This document shows, piece after piece, positions 7,532 through 17,138 of a DNA stretch of 64,000 nucleotides. The position numbers and the translations under genes are program-made. A model generated the notes under the pieces. That model worked only from the letters and a program-made list of their open reading frames with translations, had not been told where the DNA came from and did no database searches. The number at the start of each line of letters is the position of its first letter. Within the stretch, counting starts at the first letter, position 1. This DNA is from Bradyrhizobium xenonodulans (GTDB lineage Bacteria > Pseudomonadota > Alphaproteobacteria > Rhizobiales > Xanthobacteraceae): positions 3,936,501 to 4,000,500 of the forward strand of contig NZ_CP089391.1 in assembly GCF_027594865.1 (NCBI RefSeq). Direction: 5' to 3'.

Positions 7532-8812
7532 ATGGAGACCATCGAGGCCTATCTGGAGCGGAAGCACAGGGAAATCGGGCTGCTGAACGATTGCCTGAGA
7601 AGCCCGCAGCATCTGCCTCGTCCACGATCGGTGGAGGAGGTCATCAAGTCGAAATTCCAGCTCACTGCACGGCTGCGCGCGGAGCACGAGCTGCTCGACT
7701 GGAAGGCGACGGAGACGGCGTGGTCGAGAACCGCGAGTCCGGCGAGCGGTCCGTTCATATTCGATTACGACTATCAGCGCGCCGACCTCAGCGTCCGCGG
7801 GCCCTCGTTCTACGAAACTGCGTGCGGCGGCAGCAGCGAGGCCATCTATACCGCGTCCGGCATGGCCGCGATCTCGGCGCTGCTGCTGGCTTGCGTCAGG
7901 ATCATGGCCGAGAGCGACATAGTGGTCCTGCCGGGTTCCTACGGCGAGACGCTGGAGTTGATCGAGCGCTTTGTCCCGACCTTGCGGCTTGTCACCCCGA
8001 AGCTGCCGCCGCCCGATGGGTTGGCCCGGGCCGGCGTGCCGCGCATTCTGCTGCTGGATTCATGCGTCTCCGCCAGCACGTTCGAGGCCGTCCTGCGCTG
8101 CGACGGTCCGGCTCTCGACCTGCTGGTGTTCGACACGACTTGCTTTGCCGGCTGCTCGGGGCGCATCCGGCGCGTGCTGCACTGGGCGCGACGATATGGA
8201 ATTCCTGTCGCGATGGTGCGAAGTCATAACAAGCTGGATTCATTGGGCGCCGAATATGGCAGGCTCGGCTCCGCGGTGTTCGTCAACTGGAGCGAGCAGG
8301 GGGCGGGCCGTTCGATGGTCGATCGGCTGGCCGCCGAAACCCGCGACGCGGTCCGGCTTCTCGGGGGCGCAGCGCTTCCGGCGCATTTTCCGCCCTATGT
8401 AGGCAGCGAGGCCTATTGGACGTTAACGAAGCAGCGTGTTGCTGCCATCCTGCGCAATGGCCGACACGCAGCCCGGCTTTTTGCCCGCGAGCTTCCCTCG
8501 CTGGCGGCCGAGCTCCACTTCACCCACGGCCTCTACGTCACCCTTCGTGCCTGGGGTCCCCTCAATGAGGCCAGCGCACGGCAAGCCGCCGAGGCCATGA
8601 GCGGCGATCTGAGCCGGGCCGGATACCCCATCCGACACGCCGGCAGTTTTGGTTTCGACTTCGCCGCGACCGAGTGGTTTCACGACGCCACCACGGATCG
8701 CTACAGCGTCCGCGTCGCGGTGCCGGATCTGCCGACAGAGCTGTGGAACGATCTCGCCGCAGCGATTGCCGATTGGTGGACGGCGAATCAACGCGGCCCT
8801 GGAGAGGGATGA
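7532..8812 (+). CDS. PLP-dependent transferase-fold protein of unknown function
   Basis: A 426-residue protein. After a helical N-terminal extension of about 85 residues it shows features of fold-type I PLP enzymes related to the Cys/Met-metabolism family. These are a YTASGMAAISALLLA segment (cofactor phosphate-binding region), an acidic strand LLVFDTTCFAG where the cofactor-nitrogen aspartate would sit, and a lysine in RSHNKLDSLGAEYGRLG at the expected Schiff-base site. The C-terminal third is poorly typical. The gene has no obvious pathway partner nearby, so the reaction cannot be inferred; it could be a lyase, a transferase or a non-catalytic derivative. Divergent from the DUF2171 gene. 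Confidence 0.7.
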   Translation: METIEAYLERKHREIGLLNDCLRSPQHLPRPRSVEEVIKSKFQLTARLRAEHELLDWKATETAWSRTASPASGPFIFDYDYQRADLSVRGPSFYETACGGSSEAIYTASGMAAISALLLACVRIMAESDIVVLPGSYGETLELIERFVPTLRLVTPKLPPPDGLARAGVPRILLLDSCVSASTFEAVLRCDGPALDLLVFDTTCFAGCSGRIRRVLHWARRYGIPVAMVRSHNKLDSLGAEYGRLGSAVFVNWSEQGAGRSMVDRLAAETRDAVRLLGGAALPAHFPPYVGSEAYWTLTKQRVAAILRNGRHAARLFARELPSLAAELHFTHGLYVTLRAWGPLNEASARQAAEAMSGDLSRAGYPIRHAGSFGFDFAATEWFHDATTDRYSVRVAVPDLPTELWNDLAAAIADWWTANQRGPGEG

Positions 8813-8866
8813 AACGGTGTCCGTGAGGCTGGCTCGGTAACGCCGGATTGATTGCTGCGCCGGCTG

Positions 8867-9109
8867 TCAATCAACCGCCAGGCAATGCTCCAAAGCTGGC
8901 TTCTGCTGATCGCGCCGCGCCCATGCCTGAACGGCGAAGGCGAGGTGATGCTGGCCCATCCCGACATCCGAGATGGAGGCCTTCACCACATCGATGCGTT
9001 TTGTGACGACGCTGGTATTTACGACGCCTGCGTCGATGGCCAAATACGACATAGCGATTACGGCAACCGCAGATGCGATAGCCATTTTCGTCCACTCGTA
9101 TGCCGGCAT
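8867..9109 (-). CDS. Small exported or membrane protein of unknown function
   Basis: An 80-residue protein starting MPAYEWTKMAIASAVAV, with an N-terminal hydrophobic segment (residues about 8-28) that looks like an uncleaved signal or anchor, then a polar region. A Shine-Dalgarno-like GAAGGAC lies about 6 bases before the ATG on the coding strand. Family not recognised; moderate confidence that this is a real gene. Confidence 0.5.
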   Translation of the reverse strand: MPAYEWTKMAIASAVAVIAMSYLAIDAGVVNTSVVTKRIDVVKASISDVGMGQHHLAFAVQAWARRDQQKPALEHCLAVD

Positions 9110-9284
9110 TGGTAGTCCTTCTCGGGCGCAATTCACCCGACGCTTAGATAGGGCTCGTTTGTCCCACTCAAAGGGGGAAGCGAGCCCACCCCACGCGTTC
9201 GTGAAGCATGTTGGAGTTGGGTAACGCGTCCGCCTGTCAATTGACGAACGCCGGGGCGAGGGCTTGTTCGTCATCTCCAGACGA

Positions 9285-9361
9285 TGGCGATCCCAGCAGG
9301 ACTCGAACCTGCAACCCGCGGAGTAGAAATCCGCTACTCTATCCAGTTGAGCTATGGGACC
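9285..9361 (-). tRNA. tRNA-Arg (anticodon TCT)
   Basis: A 77-base cloverleaf can be drawn on the minus strand. The acceptor stem GGTCCCA pairs with TGGGATC, with one G-T pair. The anticodon stem GCGGA/TCCGC has loop TTTCTAC, giving anticodon TCT. The T stem is GCAGG/CCTGC with loop TTCGAGT, and CCA is encoded at the 3' end. Confidence 0.97.
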
Positions 9362-9760
9362 GTCTTGAGCCGCCTCGTTTGGAGGCTGGCTGTTCATCTA
9401 CCACGTCAATATGAAAAATCTGGTGTTTCGCCAAGTCTGAACCGAACCGTTTTCCCACCCGAAGCGACAAAGCGGAACGGTGGGGTGTCAGGGTGCCGGG
9501 TTGAGCGGCAGCGGACTGGACGATGGGTCACATCGCCGGGAACGCTGGTCAGCTTCCGGGACATGGCCGCCGGTCGACTGGTCTGGTCTTGCTGCGCCCA
9601 AGGACGGCGTGCGCGGCGGCGCCTTGATCGGTCTCCTCTGGGCTTGCCTTGTCATGGCGAATGCGACGATTTGCAGCTTTGGTTCCATCGCCTTGAGTCC
9701 GTCACCTTTCCGCGCACTTCATGCGCCCGCGGCGTTCGCCGTGATTTCCGGGAGTCCCTC
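9362..9760. other. Intergenic region upstream of the alpha-2-macroglobulin gene
   Basis: About 400 bases between tRNA-Arg and the start at 9761. It contains readable frames, one of which (9480-9764) ends in an ATGA overlap with the next gene, but its sequence lacks a protein-like pattern. No operator or RNA gene was recognised. Confidence 0.4.
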
Positions 9761-12700
9761 ATGATCGGTCTGGTTCGCGCCGTCACGTTCTGCGCCACGC
9801 TGGCGTTCGGCCTCGCCACTGCACAGGCTGCCGACAAGGCGTTCAAGCGCGACGATCTCGCTGATTCCGCGATCAAGCTGGAGGCGCAGATCAAGAGCGA
9901 GGCGGGGCCGGTCGCCAAGACCAGCGCGACGCTGCGCACCGACGCCGACGCCGCCTTCCGCCGCAACGACTACCGCACCGGCCTGTCGGTGCTCGGCCAG
10001 ATCGCGGCGACCACACCCGAGGATACCGGCAACTGGCTGCGGCTGGCCAAGGTGATCTTCCAGATCTCGCCCAAGAGCTCGAGCGAGCAGACGTTCCTGC
10101 TGGAGCGCGCCTCGACGGCCGCCTACATCGCTTACATGCGCGCCGGCAACCCGGGCGAGGAGGCCGATGCGCTCGCCGTGCTCGGAAAATCGCTGGCGGA
10201 GCGAAAACTGTGGCGGCCAGCGCTGGATGCGCTGCGGCTGTCGCTGGACATGCGCGAGGTCGCCGACGTCCGCGGCCAGTATGAAAAGATGCGCGACGAG
10301 CACGGTTTCCGGCTGCTCGACTATACCGTGGACTCGGATTCGGCGAGCCCGCGCGCCTGCTTCCAGTTCTCGGAAGAGCTGGCCAAGCGCACCGATTTCG
10401 CGCCGTTCCTGGCGCTGGCAGGGCAAGACAAGCCGGCGCTGTCGGCCGAGGGCAAGCAGCTCTGCGTCGACGGCCTCAATCACGGCGAGCGCTACAACAT
10501 CAATCTGCGCGCCGGCCTGCCGTCCACCGTCAAGGAGGGCCTGCCGAAATCGGCCGAGTTCAACGTCTATGTACGCGATCGCAAGCCATTCGTGCGCTTC
10601 ACCAGCCGCGCCTATGTGCTGCCCAGGACCGGTCAGCGCGGCATTCCCGTGGTCAGCGTCAACACGCCCGCGGTCAGCGTCGACGTGTTTCGGATCGGCG
10701 ACCGCAATCTGATCAACACGGTGGTCGACAGCGACTTCCAGAAGACGCTGTCCAAATATCAGCTCTCCGATCTCGGCGACCAGCGCGGCGTCAAGGTGTG
10801 GTCCGGCGAACTCGCGACCGAGATGACGCTGAACCAGGACGTCACCACCGCATTTCCGGTCGACCAGGCGCTCGGCGATCTCCAGCCGGGCGTCTACGTG
10901 ATGACCGCCGCCGCCAAGGGCCCGGGCTCGGACGACGAGTACCAGCTCGCCACGCAATGGTTCATCGTCTCGGATCTCGGCGTCACCGCCTATTCCGGCA
11001 ATGACGGCATCCACGTCTTCGTGAACTCGCTGGCCTCGACCGATCCGGTCGGGAAAGTCGAGGTGCGCCTGGTCGCCCGCAACAACGAGATTTTGGCGAC
11101 GCGCAAGACCGACGACAGCGGCCATGTCCTGTTCGAGGCGGGCCTTGCGCGCGGCGAGGGTGGGCTGTCGCCGGCGATGCTGACGGTTACCGGCGAGAAG
11201 GCCGACTATGCCTTCCTCAGCCTGAAGACCTCGGCCTTCGCCCTGTCCGACCGCGGCGTCACCGGGCGCGTGGCGCCCGCGGGCGCCGATGCCTTCGTCT
11301 ATGCCGAGCGCGGCGTTTACCGCTCCAACGAGACCGTTTATCTCACCGCGCTCTTGCGCGACGGGCAGGGCAATGCCGTCAACGGCGGCCCGCTGACGCT
11401 GGTGATCGAACGACCGGACGGCGTCGAATTCCGCCGCGCCGTTCTGCCCGACCAGGGCGCCGGCGGCCGCACGCTCTCCGTGCCGCTCAACTCGGCCGTG
11501 CCGACCGGGACCTGGCGCGCGCGGGCCTTTACCGATCCGAAGGGCGCGTCCGTCGGCGAGACCACTTTCATGGTCGAGGATTACGTTCCCGACAGGATCG
11601 AATTCGATTTGTCTGCCAAGGACAAGCTGATCAAAGCTAACGTTCCTGTGGAGCTCAAGGCGGACGGCCATTTCCTTTACGGCGCACCGGCCTCGGGCCT
11701 TGCGCTCGAAGGCGACCTGCTGATCGCACCCGCAAAGGAACGTCCGGGCTTCACCGGCTACCAGTTCGGCGTCGACGACGAGCAGACCACCTCGAACGAG
11801 CGCACGCCGCTGGAGGGCCTGCCCGAGGCCGACGCCAACGGCGTCGCCACCTTCCCGGTGACGCTGGACAAGCAGCCGGCCTCGACGCGCCCGCAGGAAG
11901 CACAGATCTTCGTCCGCATGGTCGAGACGGGGGGACGCGCCGTCGAGCGCAAGCTCGTGCTGCCGGTCGCACCGGCGACTGCGCTGATTGGCGTCAAGCC
12001 GCTGTTCGGCGAGAGGAACGTTGCGGAAGGCGACAAGGCCGAGTTCGACGTCGTGTTCGTCTCGCCCGAGGGTGAGAAGCTGCGCCGCGACGGCCTGCGC
12101 TATGAGCTGTTGAAGATGGAGTCGCGCTACCAATGGTATCGCCAGAGCAATTACTGGGAGTACGAACCGGTCAAGTCGACCTCGCGCATCGCCGACGGCG
12201 ATCTCGCCATTGCCGCGGACAAGCCCTCGCGCATCTCGCTGAGCCCGCAGCCTGGCCGCTACCGGCTCGACGTCAAGTCGAACGATGCAGACGGCCCGGT
12301 GACCTCGGTGCAGTTCGACGTCGGCTGGTATTCCGACGGCAGCGCCGACACGCCTGACCTTTTGGAAACCTCGATCGACAAGCCGCAATATGCCTCCGGC
12401 GACACCATGACGGTGTCGGTGAACGCGCGCAGCGCCGGCAAGCTCACCGTCAACGTGGTTGGCGACCGCCTGCTGACGACGCAGACCATCGACGTCAAGG
12501 AAGGCACCGCGCAGGTCAAGCTCCCGGTCGGCAAGGACTGGGGCACCGGCGCCTATGTGGTGGCGACGCTGCGCCGTCCGCTCGATGCCGCGGCCCAGCG
12601 CATGCCGGGCCGGGCGATCGGGCTGAAATGGTTCGGCATCGACAAGCAGGCGCGCACGCTCCAGGTGAAGCTTTCGCCACCGGATCTGATCCGACCGAAT

Positions 12701-14965
12701 GCGATGCTGAAGATCCCGGTCAAGCTCGACGGGCTCAATCCGGGCGAGGACGCCAAGGTGGTCATCGCTGCGGTCGATGTCGGCATCCTCAACCTCACCA
12801 ATTACAAGCCGCCGGCGCCGGACGATTACTATCTCGGCCAGCGCCAGTTGAGTGCGGAGATCCGCGATCTCTATGGGCAGCTGATCGACGGCATGTCCGG
12901 CACGCGCGGCCAGATCAAGTCCGGCGGCGACGCCGGTGCCGGCGAATTGCAGGGCTCGCCGCCGGCGCAGAAGCCGCTGGCACTCTACTCGGGCATCGTC
13001 ACTGTTGCCGCCGACGGCACCGCCGAAGTGAGCTTCGACATTCCCGAGTTCGCCGGCACCGCGCGCGTGATGGCGGTGGCGTGGACCGCGACCAAGCTCG
13101 GCCGCGCCAACACCGATGTGGTGATCCGCGATCCCGTGGTGCTGACCACGACCCTGCCGCGCTTCCTGCTCAACGGCGACCATGGCACGGTCAATCTCGA
13201 GATCGACAATGTCGAGGGCCAGGCCGGCGACTACGTCATCAACGTGAAGACGGGCGGCCCGGTGAAGATGACGGGCAACCCCGCAACCACGGTCAAGCTC
13301 GCCGCCAAGCAGCGCAATTCGTTCGCGCTCGCGATCGATGCGACCGCGGCGGGGCAGGCGAGCCTCGACGTCGACATCAAGGGACCGAACGGTCTTGCGC
13401 TGGCGCGCCATTATGCACTCGACGTCAAGGCGGCGACGCAGGTGCTGGCGCGCCGCTCGATCCGGACGCTGGCGAAGGGCGAAAGCCTGACGCTGACCTC
13501 GGACATGTTCTCCGATCTCGTGCCGGGCACCGGCAGCGTCTCGGTCTCGGCCAGCCTGTCCACCGCGCTCGATGCAGCGACGATCCTGAAGGCGCTGGAC
13601 CGTTATCCCTATGGCTGCTCGGAGCAGATCACTAGCCGCGCGATGCCGCTGCTCTACGTCAACGACCTCGCGGCCGGTGCACACCTCGCCATGGACACCG
13701 AAGTCGACCAGCGCATCCGGGACGCGATCGAGCGGCTTTTGGCCCGTCAGGGCTCCAATGGCTCGTTCGGCCTGTGGTCGGCCGGCGGCGACGACGCGTG
13801 GCTCGATGCCTATGTGACGGACTTCCTGACCCGCGCGCGCGAAAAGGGCTTTGTGGTGCCTGATGTGCTGTTCAAGAACGCGCTGGATCGTATCCGCAAC
13901 TCCGTCGTCAACGGCAACGAGCCGGAGAAGGACGGCGGGCGCGATCTTGCGTATGGCCTCTACGTGCTCGCGCGCAATGGCGCTGCGCCCATCGGCGATC
14001 TCCGCTATCTCGCCGATACCAAGCTCGGCAACCTTGCCACCCCGATCGCGAAGTCGCAGCTCGCGGCGGCGCTGGCGCTGGTCGGCGACCGCAACCGCGC
14101 CGAGCGGGTCTATGGCGCCGCGCTCGACTCGCTCGCGCCAAAACCGGTGCTGGAGTTCGGCCGCACCGACTACGGCTCGCAGCTCCGCGATGCCGCCGCG
14201 CTGGTCTCGCTCGCCAGCGAAGGCAACGCGCCGAAGGCGACGCTGACGCAGGCGGTGACCCGGGTCGAGACCGCGCGCGGGCTGACGCCGTACACCTCCA
14301 CGCAGGAGAATGCGTGGCTGGTGCTGGCGGCACGCGCACTGGCCAAGGAAAACCTCTCGATCGAGGTTGACGGCCAGTCGGTCAAGACCGCGCTCTATCG
14401 CAGCTACAAGGCGGATACGCTGAGCGGCAAGCCGCTGAAGATCACCAACACCGGCGATGCGCCGATCCAGGCGGTGGTCTCGGTGTCGGGCTCGCCGGTG
14501 ACGCCGGAGCCGGCCGCGTCGAACGGCTTCAAGATCGAGCGCAGCTATTTCACGCTCGACGGCAAGCCCGCCGACATCAGCAAGGTCAAGCAGAACCAGC
14601 GTTTTGCGGTGGTGCTGAAGATCACCGAGGCGAAACCCGAGTACGGCCACATCATGGTGTCCGACTATCTGCCGGCCGGCCTCGAGATCGACAACCCGAG
14701 GCTGGTGTCGTCGGGCGACAGCGGCACGCTGGACTGGATCGAGGACGGCGAGGAGCCTGAGGACACCTCGTTCCGCGACGACCGCTTCACCGCGGCGGTT
14801 GATCGGGCCTCGGATTCCAAGTCGGTCTTCACCGTCGCCTATGTCGTGCGCGCAGTCTCGCCCGGCAAATATGTGCTGCCGCAAGCCTATGTCGAGGATA
14901 TGTACAATCCCTCGCGGTACGGGCGGACGGGGACGGGGTCTGTCGAGGTGCGGGCGGCGAAGTGA
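9761..14965 (+). CDS. Bacterial alpha-2-macroglobulin family protein
   Basis: A large (about 1734-residue) secreted protease trap, the bacterial counterpart of E. coli YfhM/ECAM. A Sec signal peptide (residues 1-24, ending TAQAA) is followed by MG-type beta-sandwich domains. The thioester motif CSEQ (Cys1286, Gln1289) lies in YPYGCSEQITSR, in front of an alpha/alpha-barrel region; the motif is intact, so covalent trapping of proteases is expected. There is no lipobox cysteine, unlike E. coli YfhM, so the protein is predicted to be soluble in the periplasm. It overlaps pbpC downstream; the two genes are a conserved pair thought to guard and repair the envelope. Confidence 0.93.
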   Translation: MIGLVRAVTFCATLAFGLATAQAADKAFKRDDLADSAIKLEAQIKSEAGPVAKTSATLRTDADAAFRRNDYRTGLSVLGQIAATTPEDTGNWLRLAKVIFQISPKSSSEQTFLLERASTAAYIAYMRAGNPGEEADALAVLGKSLAERKLWRPALDALRLSLDMREVADVRGQYEKMRDEHGFRLLDYTVDSDSASPRACFQFSEELAKRTDFAPFLALAGQDKPALSAEGKQLCVDGLNHGERYNINLRAGLPSTVKEGLPKSAEFNVYVRDRKPFVRFTSRAYVLPRTGQRGIPVVSVNTPAVSVDVFRIGDRNLINTVVDSDFQKTLSKYQLSDLGDQRGVKVWSGELATEMTLNQDVTTAFPVDQALGDLQPGVYVMTAAAKGPGSDDEYQLATQWFIVSDLGVTAYSGNDGIHVFVNSLASTDPVGKVEVRLVARNNEILATRKTDDSGHVLFEAGLARGEGGLSPAMLTVTGEKADYAFLSLKTSAFALSDRGVTGRVAPAGADAFVYAERGVYRSNETVYLTALLRDGQGNAVNGGPLTLVIERPDGVEFRRAVLPDQGAGGRTLSVPLNSAVPTGTWRARAFTDPKGASVGETTFMVEDYVPDRIEFDLSAKDKLIKANVPVELKADGHFLYGAPASGLALEGDLLIAPAKERPGFTGYQFGVDDEQTTSNERTPLEGLPEADANGVATFPVTLDKQPASTRPQEAQIFVRMVETGGRAVERKLVLPVAPATALIGVKPLFGERNVAEGDKAEFDVVFVSPEGEKLRRDGLRYELLKMESRYQWYRQSNYWEYEPVKSTSRIADGDLAIAADKPSRISLSPQPGRYRLDVKSNDADGPVTSVQFDVGWYSDGSADTPDLLETSIDKPQYASGDTMTVSVNARSAGKLTVNVVGDRLLTTQTIDVKEGTAQVKLPVGKDWGTGAYVVATLRRPLDAAAQRMPGRAIGLKWFGIDKQARTLQVKLSPPDLIRPNAMLKIPVKLDGLNPGEDAKVVIAAVDVGILNLTNYKPPAPDDYYLGQRQLSAEIRDLYGQLIDGMSGTRGQIKSGGDAGAGELQGSPPAQKPLALYSGIVTVAADGTAEVSFDIPEFAGTARVMAVAWTATKLGRANTDVVIRDPVVLTTTLPRFLLNGDHGTVNLEIDNVEGQAGDYVINVKTGGPVKMTGNPATTVKLAAKQRNSFALAIDATAAGQASLDVDIKGPNGLALARHYALDVKAATQVLARRSIRTLAKGESLTLTSDMFSDLVPGTGSVSVSASLSTALDAATILKALDRYPYGCSEQITSRAMPLLYVNDLAAGAHLAMDTEVDQRIRDAIERLLARQGSNGSFGLWSAGGDDAWLDAYVTDFLTRAREKGFVVPDVLFKNALDRIRNSVVNGNEPEKDGGRDLAYGLYVLARNGAAPIGDLRYLADTKLGNLATPIAKSQLAAALALVGDRNRAERVYGAALDSLAPKPVLEFGRTDYGSQLRDAAALVSLASEGNAPKATLTQAVTRVETARGLTPYTSTQENAWLVLAARALAKENLSIEVDGQSVKTALYRSYKADTLSGKPLKITNTGDAPIQAVVSVSGSPVTPEPAASNGFKIERSYFTLDGKPADISKVKQNQRFAVVLKITEAKPEYGHIMVSDYLPAGLEIDNPRLVSSGDSGTLDWIEDGEEPEDTSFRDDRFTAAVDRASDSKSVFTVAYVVRAVSPGKYVLPQAYVEDMYNPSRYGRTGTGSVEVRAAK

Positions 14966-17088
14966 GTGAGATGAACGAGGTTGATCGCGTTTCCCGGAAC
15001 GCCGGCGGCGGAACAACGCGCGGCGTTATGCGCCTCGTTTCCGCCGCCGCACTTTCGATCATCCTCGCCATCATCGGCTTCGTCGGGTGGGTCTACTCCC
15101 TCGGTCCGTTGCCGCTCGACGAGGCGCGCCAAGTCTCCACCACCATCGTCGACCGTAACGGAAAACTGCTGCGCGCCTATGCCATGGCCGACGGGCGCTG
15201 GCGGCTGCCGGTCGACGCCAAAGCGAGCGTCGATCCGACCTATCTGAAGCTGTTGCTGGCCTATGAGGACCAGCGCTTCTACGCGCATAACGGTCTCGAT
15301 CCGCTCGCGCTGGGGCGCGCCGCCTTGCAGCTTGCAACGCGCGGCCACATCGTCTCGGGCGGCTCGACCATCTCGATGCAGCTCGCGCGGCTGATGGAGC
15401 CGCGGCGGCAGCGCTCGCTCTATGCCAAGCTGCGGCAGATCGTGCGTGCGATCGAGATCGAGCGCAGCATGAGCAAGGAGCAGATCCTCGACCTCTATCT
15501 CGCGCTGGCGCCTTATGGCGGCAATCTCGAAGGCATCCGCGCAGCCTCGATCGCCTATCTCGGCAAGGAGCCGAAGCGCCTGTCGCTGGCCGAAGCCGCA
15601 TTGCTGGTGGCGCTGCCGCAATCGCCGGAGACACGCCGGCTCGATCGCTATCCCGAGGCCGCGCGCAAGGCGCGCGACCGCGTGCTCGATCGCATGGTCG
15701 AGGAGCATGTGGTGAGCGCGGACGACGCGACGCAGGCCAAGACCGTTCCGGTGCCAAAACTGCGCAAGCCGATGCCGATCCTGGCCCCGCACGCCTCCGA
15801 CACCGCGCTGTCGACCGTCAAGGACACGCCGGTCATCAAGCTGACGCTGGATGCGAATTTGCAGAAGGTGCTGGAGCCGCTGGCGCGCGACCGCGCCGTT
15901 GCGCTGGGACCGAACATCTCGGTCGGCATCATCGTCGTCGACAATGAGAGCGGCGACGTGCTCGCGCGCGTCGGCTCGGCGGACTATTTCGACGAGAGCC
16001 GGGCAGGGCAGGTCGATATGACCCGCGCGATCCGCTCGCCGGGCTCGACGCTGAAGCCGTTCATCTATGGCCTCGCCTTCGAGGACGGCTTTGTTCACCC
16101 CGACAGTCTGATCGACGACCGGCCGGTCCGCTTCGGCTCCTACGCGCCGGAAAATTTCGACATGACTTTCCAGGGCACGGTGCCGGTGAAGAAGGCGCTG
16201 CAGCTCTCGCTGAACGTGCCGGCCATCGTCCTGCTCGACCGGGTCGGATCGAGCCGGCTGGCCTCGCGGCTGCGGCAGGCCGGCGGCAATCTGGTTCTGC
16301 CCAAGGACGAGGCGCCGGGACTGGCGATGGGCCTTGGCGGCGTCGGCGTGACGCTCCAGGATCTCACCCAGCTCTATACGGGCTTCGCCCGGCTCGGCAC
16401 CACCAGGCCGTTGCGCGAGGTCATGGCGGCCAGCGACGACCGCGAGCCGCTGCGGCTGCTGGATCAGGCTGCGGCCTGGCAGGTCGGCAATGTGCTGCTC
16501 GGCACGCCGCCGCCGGAGAACGCCGCGCACAACCGCATCGCCTTCAAGACCGGCACCTCCTACGGCTATCGCGACGCCTGGTCGGTCGGCTTCGACGGGC
16601 GCATGACCATCGGCGTCTGGGTCGGCCGGCCCGACGGCGCGCCGGTTCCCGGCCTGATCGGACGCGTCGCGGCAGCGCCGATCCTGTTCGACGCCTTCGC
16701 CCGCACCGGCAAGACGCTCGCGCCATTGCCGAAGCCGCCCAAGGGAACCCTGGTGGCCAGCAACGCGAAGTTGCTGCTGCCGCTCAAGCGGTTCCGCCCT
16801 GTTGGCGAGTTGGTGCGGACGGGTGGGGAGCAGGCGCTGCATATCCAGTTTCCGCTGAACGGCTCGCGGATCGATGTCGACCGCTCGAGCGGCCCAGAGG
16901 CGGCAGCGATGCCGGTGAAGGTCGCCGGCGGCGTCCTGCCCATGACCGTCATGGTTAACGGAATGTCGCTCGGCGAGATCGACGGACGCCGCCAGCGGCT
17001 GATCGAGCCGCCCGGTCCCGGCTTCGCGCGGCTCACCGTGATCGATGCCACTGGCGCCGCGGACACAGTTGTCATTCGAATTCAGTGA
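14962..17088 (+). CDS. pbpC: Penicillin-binding protein 1C (peptidoglycan glycosyltransferase/transpeptidase)
   Basis: A 708-residue class A penicillin-binding protein, anchored in the inner membrane by a helix near residues 25-48. The GT51 glycosyltransferase domain shows EDQRFYAHNGLDPLALGRA and GGSTISMQLARL. The transpeptidase domain has the SxxK site STLK (Ser362), SLN, and KTGTSYG. The C-terminal part (about 610-708) matches the PBP1C-specific domain. Start is GTG 14962, overlapping the upstream stop, with ATG 14971 as an alternative. Forms the classical operon with alpha-2-macroglobulin. Confidence 0.95.
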   Translation: MSEMNEVDRVSRNAGGGTTRGVMRLVSAAALSIILAIIGFVGWVYSLGPLPLDEARQVSTTIVDRNGKLLRAYAMADGRWRLPVDAKASVDPTYLKLLLAYEDQRFYAHNGLDPLALGRAALQLATRGHIVSGGSTISMQLARLMEPRRQRSLYAKLRQIVRAIEIERSMSKEQILDLYLALAPYGGNLEGIRAASIAYLGKEPKRLSLAEAALLVALPQSPETRRLDRYPEAARKARDRVLDRMVEEHVVSADDATQAKTVPVPKLRKPMPILAPHASDTALSTVKDTPVIKLTLDANLQKVLEPLARDRAVALGPNISVGIIVVDNESGDVLARVGSADYFDESRAGQVDMTRAIRSPGSTLKPFIYGLAFEDGFVHPDSLIDDRPVRFGSYAPENFDMTFQGTVPVKKALQLSLNVPAIVLLDRVGSSRLASRLRQAGGNLVLPKDEAPGLAMGLGGVGVTLQDLTQLYTGFARLGTTRPLREVMAASDDREPLRLLDQAAAWQVGNVLLGTPPPENAAHNRIAFKTGTSYGYRDAWSVGFDGRMTIGVWVGRPDGAPVPGLIGRVAAAPILFDAFARTGKTLAPLPKPPKGTLVASNAKLLLPLKRFRPVGELVRTGGEQALHIQFPLNGSRIDVDRSSGPEAAAMPVKVAGGVLPMTVMVNGMSLGEIDGRRQRLIEPPGPGFARLTVIDATGAADTVVIRIQ

Positions 17089-17138
17089 CCCTGCCTCAAG
17101 CGGTTGTGGCGATGGCGGTTTCAGCGTAAGCGGAACCA

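Noticed and set aside
9480..9764. Plus-strand frame of 94 codons ending in an ATGA overlap with the alpha-2-macroglobulin gene
   Set aside because: No Shine-Dalgarno, no conserved pattern and mixed composition; probably chance.
9719..15016. Minus-strand frame of 1765 codons
   Set aside because: It is the antisense of the alpha-2-macroglobulin gene and has no recognised domain.
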